The notes beneath the pieces are model-generated. The model ran no database searches. It had not been told where the DNA came from and saw only the letters and a list, made by a program, of their open reading frames with translations. Of a stretch of 8,089 bases of DNA, positions 1 to 5,865 are shown piece after piece (within the stretch, counting starts at the first letter, position 1; every line of letters begins with the position of its first letter). The position numbers and the translations under genes were made by a program. Source of the stretch: Bacillota bacterium (GTDB taxonomy: Bacteria > Bacillota > Clostridia > Christensenellales > CAG-138); assembly GCA_023435025.1 (NCBI GenBank), contig JAEYSE010000055.1:1-8089 (forward strand), in the 5' to 3' direction.

Positions 1-398
1 TTCGCATCGTTCTGACCGCTGGTGGAGATCCACATATCCAGGAAGGTCATGGGGTCAACATAGTCGCCCAGCCAACCATGGCGCGCGATCTGGAAGTTGC
101 CCTCGGTACGGTTGGTCTGGAAGACCGCCCATTCCTGGCTCTCAACCGTGATCTCGAGGCCAAGCTCATCCTTCCAGATACCCTGGAGGGCTTCCGCAAT
201 GACCTGATGGCCGGAGCTGGTGTTGTAGAGGTAATCCAGCGTGGGCAGTTCCTTAAGCTCAGCAGGAGCTTCGGTTTCTGCCGGAGCCTCAGTGGCCGGC
301 GCTTCGGTCGCAACCGGTGCCGGAGCGGTCGGTGCGCACGCGGTGAGGGCGCCAAGCACCATCAAAGCGGCGAGGAGTACGGACAAGAGTTTCTTCAT
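1..398 (-). CDS. Peptide-binding lipoprotein (OppA-like), internally deleted; runs off the left edge
   Basis: Start of a minus-strand gene for an extracytoplasmic solute-binding lipoprotein that should feed peptides to the adjacent OppBCDF. The ATG at 398-396 follows AGGAGG with 8 bases between. Residues 1-20 are a lipoprotein signal (MKKLL, hydrophobic core, LTA) with lipobox Cys21. An A/P/T/E-rich linker spans about 22-47. From about residue 52 the protein reads LYNTSSGH (57-64), QEW (88-90), IARHGWLGDYVDPMTFLD (104-121). In OppA/DppA-type proteins (SBP_bac_5) these motifs lie in the C-terminal half, around residues 390-460 of a roughly 540-residue precursor. Here they follow the linker directly, so domain I, domain II and most of the peptide pocket are absent. 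No stop or frameshift is visible in the 132 codons present. It may be a real deletion, a recombination product between paralogues, or an assembly error. The family assignment is firm; function as a binding protein is doubtful. Confidence 0.85.
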   Translation of the reverse strand, partial: MKKLLSVLLAALMVLGALTACAPTAPAPVATEAPATEAPAETEAPAELKELPTLDYLYNTSSGHQVIAEALQGIWKDELGLEITVESQEWAVFQTNRTEGNFQIARHGWLGDYVDPMTFLDMWISTSGQNDA

Positions 399-429
399 TC
401 TTTGTTCCTCCTGTTTTAATATATTTTAT

Positions 430-458
430 ATTATACAAACACAATCGCATTTGTACAA
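430..458 (-). promoter_or_regulatory. Promoter for the binding-protein gene
   Basis: On the minus strand a perfect -10 TATAAT (435-430) lies 17 bases from a weak -35 TTGTAC (458-453). Predicted transcription starts near 423, about 25 bases before the ATG, just upstream of the AGGAGG site. It sits in the 73-base gap after oppF, so the binding protein could be made in excess of the membrane complex, as is common for ABC importers. An inverted repeat, TTTGTA-3-TACAAA (450-464), covers the -35 box and could be an operator. Confidence 0.55.
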
Positions 459-471
459 TACAAACCGCAAA

Positions 472-1437
472 CTATGCGTGAATTTGTTCCACAAAATGGC
501 ACGCTACATAGTGATCCGGCTCAATTTCGCGCATTTCAGGCATTTGCGTTTCGCAAAGTGGCTTTGCATATGCGCAGCGGGACCTGAACGGGCATCCCGG
601 TGGTGGATTGATAGGCGTTGGAACGTTGCCTTCCAATATAATGCGTTTCCTACTTTGCGCTACGTCCGGATCCGGTATGGGGATGGCGGACAAAAGCGCA
701 ATGGTGTAGGGATGCAGCGGCTTCTTATAAAGCTCCCTGCTCGGAGCAACCTCCATCAGATGTCCAAGGTACATGACGCCAACACGGTTGGATATATGCT
801 GTACCATGGAGAGGTCGTGCGCAATAAACAGGTATGTGAGCCCCTTTTCCTTCTGAAGGTCCTCCAGAAGATTGACCACCTGCGCCTGTATGGAAACATC
901 AAGCGCGGAGATGGGCTCATCACATATGATCAGTTCGGGTTCGAGCGCAAGCGCACGGGCGATGCCTACGCGCTGCCTTTGACCACCGGAAAACTCATGC
1001 GGATAACGGCTTGCATGCTCACGGGTCAAGCCCACGCTATCGAGCAAATCATAAATGCGCTTTTGCCGCTCTTCCCCCTTGCAAATCTTATGGATGTCAA
1101 GAGGTTCTGCGATAATATCGCCAACCGTCATGCGCGGGTTAAGCGAGGCATACGGATCCTGGAATATGATCTGCATGCGGCGACGGTAGGGCTTGAGCTT
1201 GCGTTCATTCATGGAAGCGATGTCCACACCGTCAAACAGAATCTGTCCCGCTGTGGGATTGTAGAGCCGGATAATGGTACGCCCGACGGTTGTCTTGCCG
1301 CAGCCGCTTTCGCCCACCAAGCCAAACGTCTCTCCCTTCTTAATGGAGAAGGAGACATCGTCAACGGCTTTCAATATGCCGCTTGCAACCCTAAAGTGCT
1401 TCTTCAGGTTTTTGATTTCAATCAACGGTGCGCTCAT
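472..1437 (-). CDS. oppF: Oligopeptide/dipeptide ABC importer ATPase OppF
   Basis: Cytoplasmic ATPase subunit, 321 residues, that pairs with OppD to power peptide import through OppBC. Visible motifs: Walker A GESGCGKT (42-49), Q-loop Gln93 in IIFQDPYASLNP, signature FSGGQ (149-153), Walker B LIICDE (169-174) and switch His207. The C-terminal oligo_HPY region has HPYT at 242-245. Cysteines 282, 288, 295 and 313 form the cluster typical of Opp/Dpp ATPases, where a [4Fe-4S] cluster has been seen in some structures. QDPYASLNPRMTV and RQRVGIARAL are OppF/DppF-type wording. The ATG overlaps the oppD stop by one base (TAATG), and AGGAGG inside the oppD tail lies 8 bases upstream, implying translational coupling. 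The stop is TAG at 474-472. OppF versus DppF cannot be separated without substrate data. Confidence 0.95.
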   Translation of the reverse strand: MSAPLIEIKNLKKHFRVASGILKAVDDVSFSIKKGETFGLVGESGCGKTTVGRTIIRLYNPTAGQILFDGVDIASMNERKLKPYRRRMQIIFQDPYASLNPRMTVGDIIAEPLDIHKICKGEERQKRIYDLLDSVGLTREHASRYPHEFSGGQRQRVGIARALALEPELIICDEPISALDVSIQAQVVNLLEDLQKEKGLTYLFIAHDLSMVQHISNRVGVMYLGHLMEVAPSRELYKKPLHPYTIALLSAIPIPDPDVAQSRKRIILEGNVPTPINPPPGCPFRSRCAYAKPLCETQMPEMREIEPDHYVACHFVEQIHA

Positions 1438-2456
1438 TACTCTGCCCTCCTGGCCGCCTGTGCGGCGTCGTGCTGGTCCTTCGCTTCCGGATGAAGCAGC
1501 CAGCAGGCGGAATGGTGCCCAGGGTTCACTTCAAAGTTGGGCGGCTGCACTTCACGGCAAATACGCATGGCATGCGGACACCGTGCCGCAAACGCACAAC
1601 CTTCCGGGGGCTTTAATAGATCGGGCGGCTGCCCGTCTATGGGTTTTAGGCGCTCCTTGGTATCCTCCGTGATTTTGGGAACGGATTTTAACAGACCCCA
1701 TGTATAAGGATGCTGCGCATTATAGAAAATATCGCGCGTGGTGCCTTCCTCAGCAACAAGGCCGGCGTACATCACCTTAATGTCATCGCACAAGTCGGCA
1801 ACAACGCCAAGATCATGCGTGATCAGTATGATTGTGCTGTTGATCTTGCGCCTGAGCTCCTTCATCAGCTCCAATATCTGGGCCTGTATGGTAACGTCCA
1901 GCGCAGTCGTCGGCTCATCCGCAATAAAGAGCGCCGGGTCGCACGCAAGTGCCATGGCGATCATGGCGCGCTGGCGCATACCGCCGGAAAACTCATGCGG
2001 ATACTGTTTGAGCCGGTCTTCAGGGCTCGGGATGCCAACGAGATCCAGAAGCTCAATCGCGCGTTCAGTCGCCTGCTTTTTGTTGATTTTCTGGTGCTCT
2101 AAGAGCATTTCATTAATCTGGTTGCCTACGGTATACACAGGATTCAAAGACGTCATCGGATCCTGAAATATCATGGATATCCGCTCGCCCCTGATCTTGC
2201 GCATTTGTTTATCGTTAAGCTTGACAAGATCCTTTCCTTCAAACAGGATTTCGCCACCCACCACCTTGCCCGGTTTGGGGACAAGGCCCATGATGGAAAG
2301 CGACATGACGCTTTTGCCGCAGCCGCTCTCGCCCACGATACCCAGCGCCTCGCCGGGCCGAAGCTGAAGCGAAACGCCGCGCACCGCCTGGACTTCCCCC
2401 ACATGGGTGAAGAAGGAGGTCTTCAAATTTCTTACATCTAAAATATATTCGCTCAT
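1437..2456 (-). CDS. oppD: Oligopeptide/dipeptide ABC importer ATPase OppD
   Basis: Second ATPase of the peptide importer, 339 residues, cytoplasmic. Walker A GESGCGKS is at 42-49, Q-loop Gln98 in IFQDPMTSLNP, signature FSGGM (156-160), Walker B LFIADE (176-181) followed by PTTALDVTIQAQ, and switch His214. QDPMTSLNP and FSGGMRQR are the usual OppD/DppD forms, which distinguishes it from the OppF next door. The oligo_HPY tail has HPYT at 249-252 and Cys287, 293, 300 and 318, the pattern linked to an Fe-S cluster in this family. The last 20 residues are a charged, Ala-rich extension. The ATG at 2456 lies 6 bases after the oppC stop. Its ribosome site is weak (GTAGGT close to the ATG), so translation probably depends on coupling to oppC. 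All ATPase motifs are intact. Confidence 0.95.
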   Translation of the reverse strand: MSEYILDVRNLKTSFFTHVGEVQAVRGVSLQLRPGEALGIVGESGCGKSVMSLSIMGLVPKPGKVVGGEILFEGKDLVKLNDKQMRKIRGERISMIFQDPMTSLNPVYTVGNQINEMLLEHQKINKKQATERAIELLDLVGIPSPEDRLKQYPHEFSGGMRQRAMIAMALACDPALFIADEPTTALDVTIQAQILELMKELRRKINSTIILITHDLGVVADLCDDIKVMYAGLVAEEGTTRDIFYNAQHPYTWGLLKSVPKITEDTKERLKPIDGQPPDLLKPPEGCAFAARCPHAMRICREVQPPNFEVNPGHHSACWLLHPEAKDQHDAAQAARRAE

Positions 2457-2462
2457 ACTTAC

Positions 2463-3437
2463 CTACTTTCTCATCCTGGGATCAAGCGCGTCCCGCAGGC
2501 CGTCGCCCAGAATGTTGAAGGCCAGCACCGTGAGGCAAATTGCCGCCGCCGGGAAAAACAGCAGGTACGGGTAGCTTTGCAGCGCCTTGTACGCATCGCT
2601 TGCCAGCGAACCCCAACTTGCCATGGGCGCGCTCACACCGATACCGATAAAGCTCAGGAAAGATTCGGTAAATATCGCTGTCGGGATTGACATCATCGTC
2701 ATGACAATGATCTGCCCAATTGCATTAGGCGTCAAGTGACGATTGATAATGCGCATTGTGCCGGCCCCCTGCGCTTTTGCCGCAAGGACAAACTCCTGAT
2801 TTTTGATAGAAAGCACCTGGCCACGCACCATACGCGCCGTACCTACCCAGTAAACGGAACCAAGCACAATATAAATAAGAATAAGCTCGGGTCCGAGTGC
2901 CTTAAACATTCCAAAAAACTTGCTTGTTTCAAACAGTTCCTTAATGGGCTGCTCCAGTACGACCTGCAGCATGATAACATAGAGCAGCAACGGGACAGCA
3001 TATAAGATGTCCACGACGCGCATCATAATATTGTCGATTTTCCCACCCAGGTAGCCCGAAAGGCCGCCATACAGCACGCCGATGGTCAGGTTGATTAGAC
3101 TTGCCACCAAGCCAATGGAAAGCGAAATCCGCGCGCCATATAGGGTGCGCACAAACAGATCGCGTCCCAACTTATCGGTACCAAACGGATGCTCCGCAGA
3201 GGGAAACTGATTGCGGTCGGACCTTACCTGCTGGTCATACGTGTAGGGCGAGAACATCGGCCCGAATATCGCCAGAAGAACGATCAGGATTAGAACTACG
3301 CCCGCAATCATTGCCGGCTTGTTCTTTTTAAACCTGCGCCATGCGTCCTGCCAATAGGTCAGGCTGGGCCGCATGAAGATATCTTCGCTTTTCTGCACCT
3401 CGGTAAGAGGGGCAAACATTTCCTTTGAATATTCCAT
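2463..3437 (-). CDS. oppC: Oligopeptide/dipeptide ABC importer permease OppC
   Basis: Inner-membrane permease subunit, 324 residues, that forms the peptide channel with OppB. A roughly 40-residue cytoplasmic N-terminus (OppC_N-like) precedes the first membrane segment (about 42-62). The family motif HPFGTDKLGRDLF is at 83-95. Further hydrophobic segments lie near 103-128, 138-160, 183-204, 243-265 and 289-311. The EAA-type coupling loop that docks on the ATPases runs from about 214 (QEFVLAAKAQGAG) to 238. The C-terminus ends with GDGLRDALDPRMRK, the standard OppC/DppC tail. The stretch at about 161-182 between two membrane segments carries a short insertion (EQPIKELFETSKFFG) seen in some Firmicute OppC proteins. 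The start at 3437 directly follows the oppB stop with no gap, and AGGAGG lies 10 bases upstream. Confidence 0.95.
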   Translation of the reverse strand: MEYSKEMFAPLTEVQKSEDIFMRPSLTYWQDAWRRFKKNKPAMIAGVVLILIVLLAIFGPMFSPYTYDQQVRSDRNQFPSAEHPFGTDKLGRDLFVRTLYGARISLSIGLVASLINLTIGVLYGGLSGYLGGKIDNIMMRVVDILYAVPLLLYVIMLQVVLEQPIKELFETSKFFGMFKALGPELILIYIVLGSVYWVGTARMVRGQVLSIKNQEFVLAAKAQGAGTMRIINRHLTPNAIGQIIVMTMMSIPTAIFTESFLSFIGIGVSAPMASWGSLASDAYKALQSYPYLLFFPAAAICLTVLAFNILGDGLRDALDPRMRK

Positions 3438-4385
3438 TTACGCTACCCCTCCTTTCGCATTTTGCAGCTTGATACGCGGATCCACGAAGCCATAGACAAT
3501 ATCCACCACAAAGTTCATGACGATCAGTATGACCGCATAGAAAATAGTAGAGCCCATAATCATGGTGTAGTCGCGGTTGCTGATACTGGTCACAAAGAAG
3601 CCACCCATACCAGGAATGGTGAACATCTTTTCGATAACAAAGCTGCCAGTCAAGAGCGCCGCCACCATCGGCCCCATGTAGGTAATAACGGGAAGAATCG
3701 CGTTCTTGAACGCGTGCTTCATAACTACCTTGAACTCCGAGATACCTTTGGCGCGCGCCGTACGGATATAATCCTGTTGGATCACGTCCAGCATGCTTGA
3801 GCGCATCAGCCTTGTAATAAAGGAAAGCTGATAGCCGGTAAGCGCAAGCACAGGCAGCACCATGGTATTAAACGTCTCCAAGCCGCCGGAGATAACCGGC
3901 AATATGCCGAGTTTCAGGGCAAATATATAGATGAGCAGTATCGCCATTACAAAGCTGGGTATGGTCACGCCCAATGTCGCGATAAACATGGCAGAGTAAT
4001 CCTGCCATTTTCCCTGCTTAAGTGCCGAATAAATTCCCATCGGGATAGCGAGGACCAAGGTAAGAACGATGGAGGCTAAGCCCAGCTTCATCGTAACCGG
4101 GAAGCCCGTGCCGATCAGTTCATTGACCGATCTGTTCACCTGCTTGAAGGACGGACCAAAATCGCCCCTTAAGACTAAATCCTCCAAATAATTAACGTAC
4201 TGTTTCCATACGGGGTCGTCCAGATGATATTTTTTGTTTAACGCTTCTAATATTGCATCGGGCAGTTTCCTTTCTCTTGTAAAAGGTCCGCCGGGAATTG
4301 CATGCATAAGGAAGAATGTAACTGTAATGATGCAAAGTATTGTTAGCAACATTGCTACTACGCGTTGCAAAACATATTTTCCCAT
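3438..4385 (-). CDS. oppB: Oligopeptide/dipeptide ABC importer permease OppB
   Basis: First gene of the importer operon; inner-membrane permease, 315 residues from the chosen start. The frame is open further up to an ATG at 4472, but I choose the ATG at 4385. It has AGGAGG 9 bases upstream, begins with the typical MGKYVLQRV, and the extra 29 residues would start at the predicted transcription start. Membrane segments lie near 8-30, 97-120, 131-158, 171-190, 232-255 and 279-300. HAIPGGPF (28-35) follows the first segment, as expected for OppB/DppB. The EAA loop is at about 205-233 (DYIRTARAKG, then LPV). IPGMGGFF (257-264) and the C-terminal VDPRI (301-305) are also standard family motifs. The usual periplasmic region (about 35-95) is present and no residue looks missing. 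Confidence 0.94.
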   Translation of the reverse strand: MGKYVLQRVVAMLLTILCIITVTFFLMHAIPGGPFTRERKLPDAILEALNKKYHLDDPVWKQYVNYLEDLVLRGDFGPSFKQVNRSVNELIGTGFPVTMKLGLASIVLTLVLAIPMGIYSALKQGKWQDYSAMFIATLGVTIPSFVMAILLIYIFALKLGILPVISGGLETFNTMVLPVLALTGYQLSFITRLMRSSMLDVIQQDYIRTARAKGISEFKVVMKHAFKNAILPVITYMGPMVAALLTGSFVIEKMFTIPGMGGFFVTSISNRDYTMIMGSTIFYAVILIVMNFVVDIVYGFVDPRIKLQNAKGGVA

Positions 4386-4447
4386 GTAGACCACCCTCCT
4401 TTCTAAAATAATGGGGATACGAACAACAGAAGTATGCACTGCTGACT

Positions 4448-4459
4448 TGCAACATTGCA
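4448..4459 (-). promoter_or_regulatory. Inverted repeat near the opp transcription start (candidate operator)
   Basis: TGCAA-2-TTGCA is a perfect 5-bp dyad lying about 10-20 bases downstream of the predicted opp transcription start and well upstream of the oppB ribosome site. Its position would suit a repressor, but a 5-bp dyad also arises easily by chance. No known regulator box (for example CodY) was recognised nearby. Confidence 0.25.
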
Positions 4460-4474
4460 TACATACATACAAAA

Positions 4475-4503
4475 AATATACATGAAAAGTTCAAAAACAA
4501 CAA
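4475..4503 (-). promoter_or_regulatory. Promoter of the opp operon
   Basis: On the minus strand the -10 is TATATT (4480-4475, 5 of 6 consensus) and the -35 is TTGTTG (4503-4498), with a 17-base spacer. The predicted start near 4468 leaves a leader of about 80 bases before oppB. This supports the ATG at 4385 over the one at 4472. Confidence 0.55.
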
Positions 4504-4794
4504 TAGTTTATTTTTTCTATTCACCATTTGTACGGTAAAGCCTGATTATTCTTTTATATTAATTGTAAAACCGATCCAAATGAATGTTCGCAGTCCGGAT
4601 ATGCAGCGCCCGCTATGCTTGCTTTTCTGCCAAGTCAGCAGAACAAAGTTTTGTATATTTTCCCTGCCTTTCATTATATGTTTTTTTATGTGAAATATAA
4701 TATATTATTTTTGCGTGTAAACCTACTTTCCGAACAATTGGATTGACTGCTTTAATTTCCCTTCACATCCTGTTGCGTTTTTTTATAAACAGTA
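4504..4794. other. AT-rich intergenic stretch between divergent operons
   Basis: No coding frame with a credible ribosome site was found on either strand. The stretch holds a small stem-loop (TTCTGC-7-GCAGAA, 4625-4643), a possible distal opp promoter (4694-4721), a TATAAT-like run at 4696-4701 without a matching plus-strand -35, and the left arm (4761-4771) of an 11-bp inverted repeat whose other arm is at 4852-4862. Confidence 0.5.
4694..4721 (-). promoter_or_regulatory. Possible distal second promoter for opp
   Basis: On the minus strand TTTACA (4721-4716) and TATATT (4699-4694) are separated by 16 bases. Both boxes match 5 of 6 consensus positions. It would give opp a leader of about 300 bases. 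The surrounding DNA is very AT-rich, so chance matches are likely. Confidence 0.3.
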
Positions 4795-4862
4795 TTTACA
4801 ATTACTTGAATCTGTGGTATAAACAGAACATCTGCGTTGAAAGGTGGTGAAAGGATGTGAAG
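4761..4862. repeat. Pair of 11-bp inverted repeats bracketing the plus-strand promoter
   Basis: CTTCACATCCT at 4761-4771 is the exact reverse complement of AGGATGTGAAG at 4852-4862. The left arm lies 24 bases upstream of the -35 box. The right arm covers the GTG start of the small ORF. Because the left arm is upstream of the transcription start, the pair cannot form an RNA hairpin from this promoter; it would act as two oppositely oriented DNA sites, for example operators joined by looping. Confidence 0.45.
4795..4823 (+). promoter_or_regulatory. Strong sigma-A-like promoter for the small ORF and exporter leader
   Basis: -35 TTTACA (4795-4800) and -10 TATAAA (4818-4823), each 5 of 6 consensus, are separated by exactly 17 bases. 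Predicted start is near 4830, about 27 bases before the GTG of the small ORF. It is the only strong plus-strand promoter found upstream of the exporter genes. Confidence 0.7.
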
Positions 4863-5018
4863 AAGAATATGATGCCTGCTGTTCATAATAAACTGCATGT
4901 TCTCTGGGACCGTATCCACAGCATTGCATCTATCCAGGTTCAGGCAAGGGGGGAGTCTACCCTTTTGGACACATGCGACCGCTTCGCAGCCCTTTCACGA
5001 AACAATATGCCTGTATAG
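4857..5018 (+). CDS. Small ORF, 53 residues, leader of the exporter operon
   Basis: An uninterrupted frame from GTG (4857-4859) to TAG (5016-5018). It starts about 27 bases after a near-consensus promoter and has AAGGTGG (one mismatch to AAGGAGG) ending 10 bases before the GTG. The peptide begins (V/M)KKNMMPAVHNKLHVLWDRI and ends FAALSRNNMPV. It is charged and amphipathic, has one Cys (residue 40), and has no signal peptide or membrane segment. A bare ATG-TGA overlaps the start one base upstream, so the GTG frame is the usable one. I do not recognise the protein. Its length and two-helix look recall Spo0E-like phosphatases, but the SQELD signature is missing. The strong terminator 13 bases after the stop suggests either an independent small-protein gene or a leader peptide controlling read-through into the exporter. 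Coding status is inferred only from signals. Confidence 0.5.
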   Translation: MKKNMMPAVHNKLHVLWDRIHSIASIQVQARGESTLLDTCDRFAALSRNNMPV

Positions 5019-5031
5019 GTTTTTGTGACTG

Positions 5032-5070
5032 AAAGCCCTGTGCGCTCAAGCGGCTGCACAGGGCTTTTTT
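5032..5070 (+). terminator. Intrinsic terminator / possible attenuator before the exporter
   Basis: A perfect 12-bp stem pairs AAAGCCCTGTGC (5032-5043) with GCACAGGGCTTT (5056-5067) around a 12-base loop; the T run extends from 5065 to 5070. The opposite strand has only three Ts after the stem, so it acts mainly on plus-strand transcripts. Only 24 bases separate it from the ATG at 5095, too few for a normal promoter plus ribosome site. Exporter transcripts must therefore read through it, which is the layout of an attenuator. Confidence 0.85.
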
Positions 5071-5094
5071 GTGCGCAAAATATAAGGAGTAACT

Positions 5095-5865
5095 ATGCTG
5101 ACAAAATACCTCAAAACGGCGCAAATATCACTGCGCGCCCAGACAAACGGCGGCATTTGGTATTTACTGCCCAAAATTCTGATCAAGCTCGTATACCTGC
5201 TTCCGCTGATGCTACTTTGGCGCGTGCTCATGCAAAACGGCGTGGAAGCTGATATGAGCTTAGACCAGATGCTGACCTATACTTACTTGAACGCGCTGCT
5301 GTCGGAGCTTCTGGTGGTGCGCACGCAGTTTTCCGGATGGACTTACGAAGGCGAGCTGGTAGCGCTTTTTAACCGTCCCATGCCGCTCTTCGGCCAGATT
5401 ATCGCGCAGACTGTTGGAGAGTGGGTGCCCATGCTCATTGCCTTTTCGCTCCCGATGGCTCTCTTTGCCCCGTTCATCGGCATCTCTCTGCAACCGGCCA
5501 CGCCGTGGTTTTTTGTGAGCCTTTTGCTGTGCGTTGCGCTGGGCTTTGCCATAGACTTCGTGTTTGCCTGCTTTACCATACGCCTCAAAGGCATGGCGTG
5601 GCTGGTATATATGATACGGATGTCCATTATCGCGTTGTTTTCAGGGGCCGTCATTCCGTTTCAGATCATGCCGTTCGGTCTTGGACGGATCTTCGCGCTG
5701 CAGCCGTTTGGTAGCCTGGGAGGGGCCTCGCTTTCACTGTTTGTAGGCCTTGCGGAGCCGCTGCCCATTTTGCTGCCGCAACTGTTCTGGAATGCCATAC
5801 TCTGGCCGGCGGCATTCTTCTTCTTCAAAAAGACCCAGGAAAAGATGGTGAGTTATGGTGGCTGA
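5095..5865 (+). CDS. ABC-2 type exporter permease, first subunit (ABC2_membrane_6-like)
   Basis: Integral membrane protein, 256 residues, with about six hydrophobic segments (near 22-46, 56-75, 108-132, 136-162, 166-195 and 222-245) and short cytoplasmic ends. Its length, the N-terminal KYLKTAQISLRAQ and the central WTYEGELVALFNRPM (82-96) resemble the COG4587-type permeases found with COG3694 and COG4586 partners. These are half-permeases of an ABC exporter (Pfam ABC2_membrane_6, formerly DUF990). AAGGAG lies 5 bases before the ATG and just after the terminator. The gene overlaps the next by 11 bases. The substrate is unknown. From memory, one cyanobacterial member of this family has been tied to viologen resistance, so small-molecule efflux is a reasonable guess but only that. 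No catalytic motif is expected. Confidence 0.8.
   Translation: MLTKYLKTAQISLRAQTNGGIWYLLPKILIKLVYLLPLMLLWRVLMQNGVEADMSLDQMLTYTYLNALLSELLVVRTQFSGWTYEGELVALFNRPMPLFGQIIAQTVGEWVPMLIAFSLPMALFAPFIGISLQPATPWFFVSLLLCVALGFAIDFVFACFTIRLKGMAWLVYMIRMSIIALFSGAVIPFQIMPFGLGRIFALQPFGSLGGASLSLFVGLAEPLPILLPQLFWNAILWPAAFFFFKKTQEKMVSYGG

Noticed and set aside
241..1494. 417-codon open frame on the plus strand
   Set aside because: It lies opposite oppF and the binding-protein gene, whose products are clearly recognisable. Its translation is low-complexity at the start and matches nothing; it is a shadow frame.
4386..4472. Longer OppB with 29 extra N-terminal residues
   Set aside because: The upstream ATG has no ribosome site and coincides with the predicted transcription start. 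The internal ATG at 4385 has a good AGGAGG and a normal OppB N-terminus.
4857..5018. Small ORF as a Spo0E-like phosphatase
   Set aside because: The length and probable two-helix form fit, but the SQELD signature is replaced by CDRFA, so the similarity is too weak to name the gene.
4830..5094. Known riboswitch or T-box in the exporter leader
   Set aside because: The GGTGG at 4843-4847 recalled a T-box, but the rest of the conserved antiterminator sequence is absent and no known riboswitch core was recognised.
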